Positions 1-5,155 of a DNA stretch of 5,155 bases are shown here, piece by piece. Numbering within the stretch: position 1 is the stretch's first letter; every line of letters starts with the position of its first letter. Position numbers and translations under genes: made by a program. The stretch is from Candidatus Omnitrophota bacterium (GTDB taxonomy: Bacteria > Omnitrophota > Koll11 > Gygaellales > Profunditerraquicolaceae). The stretch spans positions 1-5,155 of the forward strand of contig JAQULD010000104.1 of the NCBI GenBank assembly GCA_028719045.1, given 5' to 3'. The notes beneath the pieces were generated by a model, which searched no databases, had not been told where the DNA came from, and was given only the letters and a program-made list of their open reading frames with translations.

Positions 1-891
1 TTCGGAAAAGGGATAGCCAGGTATTTCATGGTCCCCTATAACAACAAATTCTGGACTGTTTCCACTAAAAAATTGACCCGGGAATGGGTGGACGGGTTTA
101 TCCCGGTGCCCAGCCTCCAGCAGGTAGTAGAAGGGGGGATAGGCAGGAATAATAATCAGTTCGGCTACAATATCCATTTCTGGTACCCGAAAAGCGGCGG
201 GATTTCGAGCGTTCCGTCCGCTTTAGCCAGAGGAGTTAAAAATATCCGTATAAACCGTGAAGCTACCGGGATTGACCTTAAGAAGAAACGGATAAAAATC
301 AATTCATCGGGCTGGGAGGATTTTGATACGCTGGTTTCCACCATACCTCTTCCGGAATTATCAGGGCTTATCGTTGACCTTCCCTCTCACGTAAGCAAAG
401 CGCTGGGGAAACTGCGCTGGAATTCCATTCTGAACCTTAACTTAGGCCTTGCGTCAGGGGACATGGGCCAGGGCCACTGGGTTTATTTCCCTCAGAAAAA
501 TATTTCTTTTTTTCGCGTCGGGTTTCCGCATAATTTCTCTTCTAATGTCACCCCTTCCGGTAAAAGCTCTTTATACGCCGAGGTTTCTTATTCCAGTTTC
601 CGCCCGATCAATAAAGACAGGATTGCCGGACGGATCCTTAAGGACCTGAAAATCACAGGCATCATACGCCAAAAAGATAAGATATGTGCCAGTGACCTAA
701 ACGATATAAAATACGGTTATCCCATCTATGACGCGCAATATAAGCTCGCCCGGCAGACAGCTGTCCAGTATCTTTTATCAAAAAACCTTATCCCGTGCGG
801 CCGCTACGGGTCCTGGCGTTATATGTCCATGGAAGACGTGATTCTTGAAGCGAGGGACGTGTCTCATTACCTATTGAATAAACATGCTTAA
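1..891 (+). CDS. FAD-dependent oxidoreductase, amine oxidase / UDP-galactopyranose mutase-like (5' end missing)
   Basis: The frame is open from the first base (FGKGIARYFMVPYNNKFW), so the true start lies upstream and the ATG at 28 is internal. The 296 visible residues are the C-terminal part of a flavoprotein; the N-terminal Rossmann GxGxxG region is outside the window. Family-like features are FWYPKSGGI near residue 60, a LVSTIPLPEL strand near residue 110 where the chain returns to the FAD domain, and a C-terminal GRYGSWRYMSMEDVILEA block (about residues 267-284), which in protoporphyrinogen oxidase and UDP-galactopyranose mutase relatives contacts the FAD. The protein should be cytosolic. 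Beside a polysaccharide exporter, a role in nucleotide-sugar or lipid-linked sugar conversion is plausible, but the substrate cannot be read from the sequence. A carotenoid- or porphyrin-type oxidase is possible from fold alone and less likely from context. The TAA stop overlaps the next gene by 8 nt. Confidence 0.8.
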   Translation, partial: FGKGIARYFMVPYNNKFWTVSTKKLTREWVDGFIPVPSLQQVVEGGIGRNNNQFGYNIHFWYPKSGGISSVPSALARGVKNIRINREATGIDLKKKRIKINSSGWEDFDTLVSTIPLPELSGLIVDLPSHVSKALGKLRWNSILNLNLGLASGDMGQGHWVYFPQKNISFFRVGFPHNFSSNVTPSGKSSLYAEVSYSSFRPINKDRIAGRILKDLKITGIIRQKDKICASDLNDIKYGYPIYDAQYKLARQTAVQYLLSKNLIPCGRYGSWRYMSMEDVILEARDVSHYLLNKHA

Positions 892-1660
892 TAGAATAAC
901 TTTATTTTATACTCACAGGGAAATTTTGAAAAACCTGGTCATTAAGAACATAAAAACGAGATATGCCGGTTCTGCGCTTGGCATGCTCTGGGTTATTATC
1001 AATCCATTGCTGCTTTCGGTAGTTGTCGCGTTCATTTTCACTGAGATCATAAAAGTAAATATACCGCATTTTTATCTGTTTGTTATCTCAGGGATGCTGC
1101 CCTGGTCTTTTTTCTCGAATTCCCTGCAGGAAGCCGATACTTCTATCGTGGCCAACGCAGCGCTGCTTAGGCAATTTTCACTTCCCAGGGAATTTATTCC
1201 TCTGTCCTCGGTGATCGCTAATTTCTTTATTTTTTTGTCCGGGCTTGTGATCGTGCTGGCCATTGTTTTGGCGGTGAATTTTAAAGCGGCCCTGATTTTG
1301 CCTGTCCTGGCGGCGGTTTTAATCCTGCATTTGATCTTTACCGCCGGTCTTGCCCTGCTTTTGTCAAGCGTGTATGTTTATTTAAGGGACTTGGGGCAAT
1401 TTCTCGGTGTATTGTTAATGTTCTGGCTGTGGCTGACGCCTGTATTCTATTCCCTCCAAATGGTCCCCGGAAAATATCATCTATTGTTCAGGTTTAACCC
1501 CCTGACCCCATATATAGATCTTTACAGGAGCGTCCTTTTTGATCCCGCATTGTTTTGTCCGCGCGATTTGCTCGTTACTTTTGTTTTGTCGCTCGCGTCG
1601 TTTTTTCTGGGGTATTTAACATTTTTGAAAAAAGAATCCGGATTCTTAAAGGCGGTATAA
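884..1660 (+). CDS. wzm: ABC-2 type polysaccharide exporter, membrane subunit (Wzm-like)
   Basis: This 258-residue inner-membrane protein has the length and layout of Wzm/KpsM/TagG permeases. A cytoplasmic amphipathic N-terminus ends in KTRYAGSALGMLW, the usual lead into the first helix of this family. About six hydrophobic helices follow, at residues 34-56, 62-80, 108-131, 137-163, 173-190 and 229-247. YVYLRDL (164-170) and LTPVFYS (184-190) match conserved family positions, the first being a cytoplasmic loop near the ATPase contact. With the ATPase encoded 3 nt downstream it should form the half-transporter that moves a lipid-linked glycan (O-antigen, capsule or similar) across the inner membrane. 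The ATG at 884 lies inside the end of the preceding gene, so translation is probably coupled. Nothing looks damaged. The exact glycan is unknown; teichoic-acid exporters share the fold. Confidence 0.92.
   Translation: MLNRITLFYTHREILKNLVIKNIKTRYAGSALGMLWVIINPLLLSVVVAFIFTEIIKVNIPHFYLFVISGMLPWSFFSNSLQEADTSIVANAALLRQFSLPREFIPLSSVIANFFIFLSGLVIVLAIVLAVNFKAALILPVLAAVLILHLIFTAGLALLLSSVYVYLRDLGQFLGVLLMFWLWLTPVFYSLQMVPGKYHLLFRFNPLTPYIDLYRSVLFDPALFCPRDLLVTFVLSLASFFLGYLTFLKKESGFLKAV
1632..1647. repeat. Perfect 16-bp palindrome before the wzt ribosome binding site
   Basis: AAGAATCCGGATTCTT equals its own reverse complement. It lies in the last codons of wzm and directly abuts the wzt Shine-Dalgarno. As RNA it could form a 6-bp stem with a CCGG loop that may affect ribosome access to wzt. 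No T-run follows, so it is not an intrinsic terminator. It may be coincidence within coding sequence. Confidence 0.4.
1648..1655 (+). promoter_or_regulatory. Shine-Dalgarno for wzt
   Basis: AAAGGCGG ends 8 nt before the ATG at 1664, a good spacing. It overlaps the last codons of wzm and supports 1664 as the start. Confidence 0.65.
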
Positions 1661-1663
1661 TAA

Positions 1664-2278
1664 ATGAATAAAACAGCCGTTGAATTTCATAATGTTTCTG
1701 AGAATTACGATATTGAGGTTATTCGTGATGGAAAGTCTTCCTGGGACAAACTGCCTGCTTTACAGGACATTTCCCTTGCTATAAAAGGCGGGGAGTCCGT
1801 GGCTGTAATCGGGCCTAACGGAGCCGGTAAAACCACGCTGCTTAAGATTATAGCCGGCCTTCTAAAACCCGACAGCGGAGAAGCGAAGATCTCCGGAAGG
1901 GTTGGCAGCCTTTTAGAGCTGGGAGTGGGGTTTCATCCTGAGCTGACCGGGAAAGATAATCTTTTATTGAACGCGAGCCTCTATAATTTCAGCCGGGAAG
2001 AGATCAACCAAAGGTTGCAGAAAATCCTGGATTTTTCCGGGATCGGTAAATTTATCGATTCTCCGGTTAAATGTTTTTCGCAAGGCATGTATGTGAGGCT
2101 TGCTTTCAGCCTTGCTATACACGTGGACCCGGATATCCTTTTGATAGATGATTGCCTGGCGGTAGGGGACGAGGATTTTCAGCTGAAGTGCATTGACAAG
2201 GCCCTGGAATTCAAGGAAAAAGGCAAGGCCATCATATTTGTCACTCACGACATGAGCCTGGCCGGTGAAGTATGCTAG
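1664..2278 (+). CDS. wzt: Polysaccharide ABC exporter ATPase (Wzt-like), ATPase part up to an in-frame amber codon
   Basis: These 204 residues are most of a Wzt/KpsT/TagH-type nucleotide-binding domain that powers glycan export with the upstream Wzm. Visible motifs are Walker A GPNGAGKT (residues 50-57), the family-typical GSLLELGVGFHPELTG with Glu85 at the Q-loop position, signature FSQGMYVRLAF (S139-Q140-G141-M142), Walker B ILLIDD (Asp162), D-loop LAVGD (165-169) and H-loop VTHD (His195). Asp163 sits where the catalytic Glu normally is. The chain stops at TAG after HDMSLAGEVC, inside the ATPase fold. The residues after the TAG, in the same frame, read RGIFLRGGKILIDGSVEEAI, the usual end of this domain. 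The 204-residue product alone would therefore lack the last strands and helix and is unlikely to work. The start is fixed by the SD at 1648-1655. Confidence 0.9.
   Translation: MNKTAVEFHNVSENYDIEVIRDGKSSWDKLPALQDISLAIKGGESVAVIGPNGAGKTTLLKIIAGLLKPDSGEAKISGRVGSLLELGVGFHPELTGKDNLLLNASLYNFSREEINQRLQKILDFSGIGKFIDSPVKCFSQGMYVRLAFSLAIHVDPDILLIDDCLAVGDEDFQLKCIDKALEFKEKGKAIIFVTHDMSLAGEVC
2276..2278 (+). other. In-frame amber codon inside the Wzt ATPase domain
   Basis: The context is TGC TAG CGG GGG. Both flanks encode conserved Wzt sequence in the same frame. Related ATPases often have C-D-R at this point, so the TAG takes the place of a commonly acidic residue. Asp codons are more than one change from TAG, whereas Gln CAG, Glu GAG, Lys AAG or Trp TGG are one change away. 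All four other stops seen in the window are TAA or TGA, so the window does not show TAG acting as a normal terminator. Confidence 0.85.
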
Positions 2279-2323
2279 CGGGGGATATTCTTAAGGGGCG
2301 GTAAGATTCTAATAGACGGCTCT

Positions 2324-3793
2324 GTGGAAGAAGCGATCGCGAGTTACACCGCCCCCCTGGTCATAGACAAAGAAAAACACAGGTACTTAAGCGCTAAAAA
2401 GGAAAATGAGGAAAAAGCCCGCAGAGAGGAAGAAAGAAAAAAGGAAGAGGAAAGGATAGAGCTCGATGCCCGTGAAAGAAAACAAAGGATAGAAGAAAAA
2501 CAAAGGTTGGAAGACGAAAGAAGAGAATTTGAACACGGCCCTGTAAAGATCATATTCGATTCCGGCAGAATCAGGATCTATTACAATGGAAAAGAAATGA
2601 CCTCTGAACTTGGGCTGCATTCTATTTTTACGGGCGAAGACGGGCTTGAATACAGCTCTAACAGCGCGGCCAGAAGGGTCAGGAAGCTTTCCGGCACGGA
2701 AAGGGTTTGTTTTTTTAAATGGCATAATGGCCTTAAGCTTTTTCAGGTCTGGAAAATAAAGATCGCGGGCGGCGTTATTGACCTGGAAATTACCATGCAG
2801 CAGAGGGACAACCGTTTTACGCGGAATGAACGCGTTGAACTTGCCTTAATAAGCTGCGGGGAAGCGCTTCCCCACGGTTCTAACGGTTGGAATAATAAAG
2901 CGCGCAAATTGGCGCTGCCGGGCGAGCATCCGGTAGCTTTCCATTCCACTAATCCGGAACAGGTCTCAGGAATAAATAAAAATACGGGAAAAGGGGTGGC
3001 GCTTTATTTTTTGAGCGTTCCCGGAAGAAAGCACTACGCTCTTTCGGGTAAAAAATTGAGGTATACTTATTTTCAAGGCAGTATCGACTTAAACGCGCAA
3101 AACTTTAGCCCCGATGTAAATCCATCTTCCAAGTCCTGCCTTAAATCAGGCGATTTGAATCTTCTGTTTGAGAACGGCAGCTTGCAGCTGCTTTGGAAAG
3201 ATAAGCCCGTTACTAAAGGGCTTGGCGCCTACACTTCGATCTGTTCGCGCGGCGTCTGGTACGATTCCTCCCAGGCGATCTGGGAAATAAAACAGGCGGG
3301 GACCGGTAGAATTGTGGCAGAGGGGTTTTGGCCTTGGCTGACCGTTTCCCAACGCTGGGAACTTAACCTGAAAGAAGGAAACTGCTTTTCCTGGGATATT
3401 GAAATGGAAGTGTATAGGAAAACCAGGCTTGATATCGAAGAGGCGGTTATAATGCTGAGCGAAGAATACAAGGACTGGTTCGCCGGCAATAAAACAGGAG
3501 CGTTCGCCGAAGAATTTATAAGCAATGATCTGTTCAGGTATTGCATCTGGAACGGCAGGGCGGATGGTAAGACTTCTGTCGGAGTAAAAGCTTCGCACCT
3601 GCCGCGGGTGGAATTCTCTTCGGAGCCCAGGGAAGAGACAGGCCTTATGATCGAGAACTCAGCGCATATCTACAATACCAAATCGCGCCTGTTGCACTGT
3701 ATAAAAATAAAAGGAGAAGGTGAAAAAGACCATGAACCGGGTAAATTCAGTTTTTTTAAGGGCAGTATAACTGTAAGGGAGGAGGCAGAATGA
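2324..3793 (+). CDS. wzt: C-terminal part of the Wzt-like ATPase: charged helix plus two related putative glycan-binding domains
   Basis: The frame runs 489 residues from the GTG at 2324, but that GTG is probably an internal Val codon (in GSVEEAIASYTA), not a start. The nearest SD-like run (AAGGGG, 2293-2298) is 25 nt away. After the end of the ATPase domain comes an E/K/R-rich helix, then two divergent copies of one domain rich in alternating hydrophobic and aromatic residues (copy 1 from GPVKIIFDSGRI, copy 2 from GDLNLLFENGSL). No signal peptide or membrane helix is visible, so it is cytoplasmic. In known Wzt proteins a C-terminal beta-sandwich binds the end of the glycan. I infer a similar role for these domains, but do not recognise them as that family. 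The TGA overlaps the next ATG (ATGA). Confidence 0.75.
   Translation: MEEAIASYTAPLVIDKEKHRYLSAKKENEEKARREEERKKEEERIELDARERKQRIEEKQRLEDERREFEHGPVKIIFDSGRIRIYYNGKEMTSELGLHSIFTGEDGLEYSSNSAARRVRKLSGTERVCFFKWHNGLKLFQVWKIKIAGGVIDLEITMQQRDNRFTRNERVELALISCGEALPHGSNGWNNKARKLALPGEHPVAFHSTNPEQVSGINKNTGKGVALYFLSVPGRKHYALSGKKLRYTYFQGSIDLNAQNFSPDVNPSSKSCLKSGDLNLLFENGSLQLLWKDKPVTKGLGAYTSICSRGVWYDSSQAIWEIKQAGTGRIVAEGFWPWLTVSQRWELNLKEGNCFSWDIEMEVYRKTRLDIEEAVIMLSEEYKDWFAGNKTGAFAEEFISNDLFRYCIWNGRADGKTSVGVKASHLPRVEFSSEPREETGLMIENSAHIYNTKSRLLHCIKIKGEGEKDHEPGKFSFFKGSITVREEAE
2393..2536 (+). other. Highly charged helix (coiled coil or single alpha-helix) in the Wzt tail
   Basis: About 48 residues are almost all Glu, Lys and Arg, with stretches such as EEKARREEERKKEEERIE and RKQRIEEKQRLEDERREF. 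Prolines and glycines are absent and hydrophobic residues are sparse. Acidic and basic residues alternate in blocks spaced three to four apart, which suits a stable single alpha-helix at least as well as a coiled coil. It separates the ATPase from the twin domains and could act as a rigid spacer of several nanometres. The coding strand is strongly purine-rich here. Confidence 0.75.
2537..3100 (+). repeat. Tandem protein domain, copy 1
   Basis: About 188 residues run from GPVKIIFDSG to YFQGSIDLNAQ. The copy shares ordered landmarks with copy 2: F-D-S-G near its start, YNGKEMTSELG, YSSNSA (from 2651), a W-x-I-x-I strand followed by VIDLEI, VELALIS, and the closing YFQGSI (from 3068). The pattern suggests a beta-sandwich. 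It is an ancient duplication visible mainly at protein level. Confidence 0.65.
3149..3790 (+). repeat. Tandem protein domain, copy 2
   Basis: About 214 residues run from GDLNLLFENG to FFKGSITVREEAE. Landmarks matching copy 1 in order are F-E-N-G, WKDKPVTKGLG, YDSSQA (from 3260), WELNL followed by FSWDIEM, EEAVIMLS and FFKGSI (from 3752). It is longer than copy 1, with extra residues around YKDWFAGNKTGAFAEEF, and richer in Trp (GFWPWLTVSQRWELN). Exposed aromatics of this kind often stack on sugars, so this copy may be the better glycan binder; that is inference. Confidence 0.65.
3775..3785 (+). promoter_or_regulatory. Strong Shine-Dalgarno for the small membrane protein
   Basis: AAGGGAGGAGG contains a perfect AGGAGG core (3780-3785) ending 4 nt before the ATG at 3790, and a second partial match at 7 nt. 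It is the strongest SD in the window and lies in the last codons of the Wzt-like gene, so the small protein could be made independently of termination there. Confidence 0.75.
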
Positions 3794-4086
3794 GGACAGC
3801 GAGCTTTTTAAAATATCTGACATATGGCGTGTTGGTTTCCGGTGTAATCCTGGCGGCTAAATTTTCGGCATTATTCAGCCTGAAGTTCTGGATGATTATT
3901 TTCTTTAGCGTCCTTATTTGGCTCCTGGTCAGGATCATCGCCAATCTCGCCCAGATCGTTTACGATATAAAAGCCGAAATCATACGTTCCTTAAGCAATA
4001 TCGAGCGCGGTATTTATCATTCCAATTCCATCGCTAACGAAATTAAGGATTTAATCGAATCTGACAAGGAAGAAAGCAATAAATGA
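3790..4086 (+). CDS. Small two-helix membrane protein of unknown function
   Basis: I do not recognise this 98-residue protein. It has two hydrophobic segments (about residues 9-30 and 33-55), separated by the short turn SLK, so both ends should face the same side. A polar, probably helical tail (56-98) follows, ending in ESDKEESNK. Few basic residues precede the first helix and several lie after the second (R48, K61, R66), which favours a cytoplasmic tail. It overlaps the genes on both sides by 4 nt (ATGA), so it is embedded in the export operon. A role as a small partner of the exporter or as a membrane anchor for the next enzyme is a guess from position. The start is fixed by the strong SD. 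Confidence 0.8.
   Translation: MRTASFLKYLTYGVLVSGVILAAKFSALFSLKFWMIIFFSVLIWLLVRIIANLAQIVYDIKAEIIRSLSNIERGIYHSNSIANEIKDLIESDKEESNK
4066..4072 (+). promoter_or_regulatory. Shine-Dalgarno for the radical SAM gene
   Basis: AAGGAAG ends 10 nt before the ATG at 4083, inside the preceding gene. It supports coupled translation across the ATGA overlap. Confidence 0.5.
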
Positions 4087-5155
4087 AGATCGTTCTGGTA
4101 AACCTTCCATGGAAAAAAAGCGGTTTTTGGGGCGTTAGGGCCGGTTCCCGTTGGCCGCATATTAAAGGGCCTCTGGAGAAGAATTATTCCCCTTTTCCCT
4201 TTTTTCTGGCTTACGCCGCCGCGTTGCTTATAAAAGAGGGTTTTCAGGTTAAGCTTATTGACGCTCTCGCGGAGGAACTTCCCGCGCCGTTGTTCTTAAA
4301 ACGGGTTTTGGATGAAAAACCGGATTTGCTCGTGGCGGAAACTTCCACGCCGTCATTAGAGAATGACCTGGAGATATTGGCGCGGCTTCCTAAGGGGCTG
4401 CCTGTTGTTTTATGCGGCCCGGAAGCCAACATCAGGACCGCAGGATTTTTTGACAGGAACAAATTTGTCGATTATGTCCTTGTCGGAGAGTATGAATATA
4501 CACTGCTGGAATTAGCGAAAAAGCTGGAAAAGAAAGAATCTCCGGCTAATACGCTTGGGTTGATATACAGGGATAAGGGGGCGTTAAAGATTAACCCGCT
4601 GCGCCCTTTGATCGAAGACCTGGATATCATGCCTTTTCCCTTAAGGGAAGGGCTGGCGATGGAGAAATACAATGATAACCCGGGCGGCATACCTGTTCCC
4701 AGCGTTCAGATGTGGGCTTCCCGCGGATGCCCTTATCAATGCTTATTTTGCCTTTGGCCGCAGCTGATGTATAGAAAAGGAAGATACAGGGCGAGAAATG
4801 TGGCGAACGTCGTTGATGAAATGGAATACCTGGTAAAAATGAAGAATTTTAAATCCGTTTATTTCGACGATGATACCGCGAATATCGGAAAATTAAGGAT
4901 GCTTGAATTCGCCAAAGAAATAAAGCGGCGCCAGATAAACGTGCCCTGGGCAATGATGGCAAGGCCCGACCTTATGGACAAGGAGATATTGGAGAGCCTG
5001 AGATCGGCGGGGTTGTACGCTGTCAAATACGGGGTTGAGTCATCTGACCAGAACCTTCTGGACGGGATAAACAAGAACATGGATATCCGTAAGACCAGGA
5101 GGGTCATCGAAATAACAAAATCTTTGGGTATAAAGACCCATTTAACGTTCACTTT
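4083..5155 (+). CDS. B12-binding-domain radical SAM protein (3' end missing)
   Basis: The frame opens at ATG 4083 (MKIVLVNLPW) and stays open for 357 codons to the window end. Residues 1 to about 165 resemble the cobalamin-binding fold of class B-type radical SAM proteins: SPFPFFLAYAAALL, GFQVKLIDALAEEL, DLLVAETSTPS, PVVLCGPEANI and DYVLVGEYEYTLLELAKKL follow the usual order. GPEAN stands where GPH-type sequences are common, and no DxHxxG cobalamin ligand motif is seen, so any B12 would bind base-off without that His, or not at all. The radical SAM core begins with CPYQCLFC (Cys216, Cys220, Cys223), the CxxxCxxC ligands of the 4Fe-4S cluster. YFDDDTANI, MARPDLMDKEILESLRSAG and KYGVESSDQNLLDGINKN match the following strands of the barrel. 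The enzyme is cytosolic. Methylation or another radical change of a sugar or lipid precursor fits the setting, but the substrate is unknown. Confidence 0.88.
   Translation, partial: MKIVLVNLPWKKSGFWGVRAGSRWPHIKGPLEKNYSPFPFFLAYAAALLIKEGFQVKLIDALAEELPAPLFLKRVLDEKPDLLVAETSTPSLENDLEILARLPKGLPVVLCGPEANIRTAGFFDRNKFVDYVLVGEYEYTLLELAKKLEKKESPANTLGLIYRDKGALKINPLRPLIEDLDIMPFPLREGLAMEKYNDNPGGIPVPSVQMWASRGCPYQCLFCLWPQLMYRKGRYRARNVANVVDEMEYLVKMKNFKSVYFDDDTANIGKLRMLEFAKEIKRRQINVPWAMMARPDLMDKEILESLRSAGLYAVKYGVESSDQNLLDGINKNMDIRKTRRVIEITKSLGIKTHLTFT

Larger units (their letters stand above)
1664..3793 (+). other. wzt: Complete wzt-like gene interrupted by one in-frame TAG
   Basis: The ATPase part (1664-2278) and the downstream part (2324-3793) share one frame: 2324 minus 1664 is 660, a multiple of three. 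The 15 codons between the TAG and the GTG at 2324 encode the missing conserved end of the ATPase domain. I therefore read this as one gene of 710 codons, counting the TAG and the terminal TGA. By residue its layout is ATPase 1-235, charged helix about 244-291, domain copy 1 about 292-479, linker, and domain copy 2 about 496-709. Ordinary Wzt proteins are nearer 250-450 residues, so this one is long. It may be a pseudogene, a sequence error, or a gene expressed by amber readthrough; the sequence cannot decide. Confidence 0.8.

Noticed and set aside
1632..1647. Intrinsic terminator after wzm
   Set aside because: The palindrome has no T-run after it and is followed at once by the SD and start of wzt, which must be co-expressed with wzm.
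2276..2278. Pyrrolysine insertion site
   Set aside because: TAG could encode pyrrolysine, but no pyl gene is in the window and ABC ATPases are not known pyrrolysine proteins. It is kept only as a test in the amber finding.
2324..2326. GTG 2324 as a genuine independent start
   Set aside because: The codons before it already encode conserved end-of-ATPase sequence, and the only SD-like run upstream (2293-2298) is 25 nt away. Reinitiation is possible but poorly supported.
2260..2330. Frameshift between the ATPase and its tail
   Set aside because: The frame is identical on both sides of the TAG (the 660-nt offset is a multiple of three) and the translation is family-like on both sides, so a stop codon alone explains the break.
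2344..2725. Ser/Phe/Leu-rich reverse-strand reading frames
   Set aside because: They are the mirror of the purine-rich charged-helix coding region, overlap a better-supported gene, and show no family motifs.
3146..3598. Reverse-strand open frames opposite domain copy 2
   Set aside because: They lack recognisable protein features and lie opposite a domain whose homology to copy 1 confirms the + strand as coding.
3751..3760. Programmed frameshift at the T7 run
   Set aside because: The frame runs through to a stop that overlaps the next start with a strong SD; no alternative-frame product of interest follows.
4244..5152. Reverse-strand open frames in the radical SAM region
   Set aside because: The + strand carries a clear CxxxCxxC radical SAM protein over the whole stretch; the reverse frames have no support.

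Overview
The window is a tightly packed, one-direction (+) stretch of a bacterial polysaccharide gene cluster of moderate GC content. It has no rRNA, tRNA, CRISPR, insertion sequence or promoter-sized gap. Gene boundaries are -8, +3, -4 and -4 nt apart, with Shine-Dalgarno-like sequences before three of the starts, so this is the interior of one operon in an organism with normal SD-led translation. The mix of genes (FAD oxidoreductase, Wzm/Wzt exporter, B12-type radical SAM protein) resembles clusters in environmental Gram-negative candidate phyla such as Omnitrophota. That placement is an impression only; no marker gene supports it.

Layout: 1-891 is the 3' part of an FAD-dependent oxidoreductase of the amine oxidase / protoporphyrinogen oxidase / UDP-galactopyranose mutase-like group. 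884-1660 is the membrane subunit of an ABC-2 polysaccharide exporter (Wzm). 1664-3793 is its ATPase subunit (Wzt), cut by an in-frame TAG at 2276-2278. The reading frame continues past the TAG without any frame change, and the expected end of the ATPase domain follows at once. 3790-4086 is a small two-helix membrane protein of unknown function. 4083 to the window end is the 5' part of a cobalamin-binding-type radical SAM enzyme.

The most interesting object is the interrupted Wzt. Past its ATPase domain the frame encodes a highly charged E/K/R helix of about 48 residues. Two divergent copies of a domain of about 190-215 residues follow, related along their whole length. I do not recognise this tail as the usual single, shorter Wzt C-terminal domain. 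An ATPase with a rod-like spacer and twin putative glycan-binding domains would be an unusual exporter, possibly one that recognises or measures its glycan. The amber codon means it is either a fresh nonsense mutation or sequence error, or is read through.

Working model (inference): the oxidoreductase and radical SAM enzyme modify sugar or lipid-linked glycan precursors, Wzm/Wzt exports the product across the inner membrane, and the small membrane protein may assist at the membrane.
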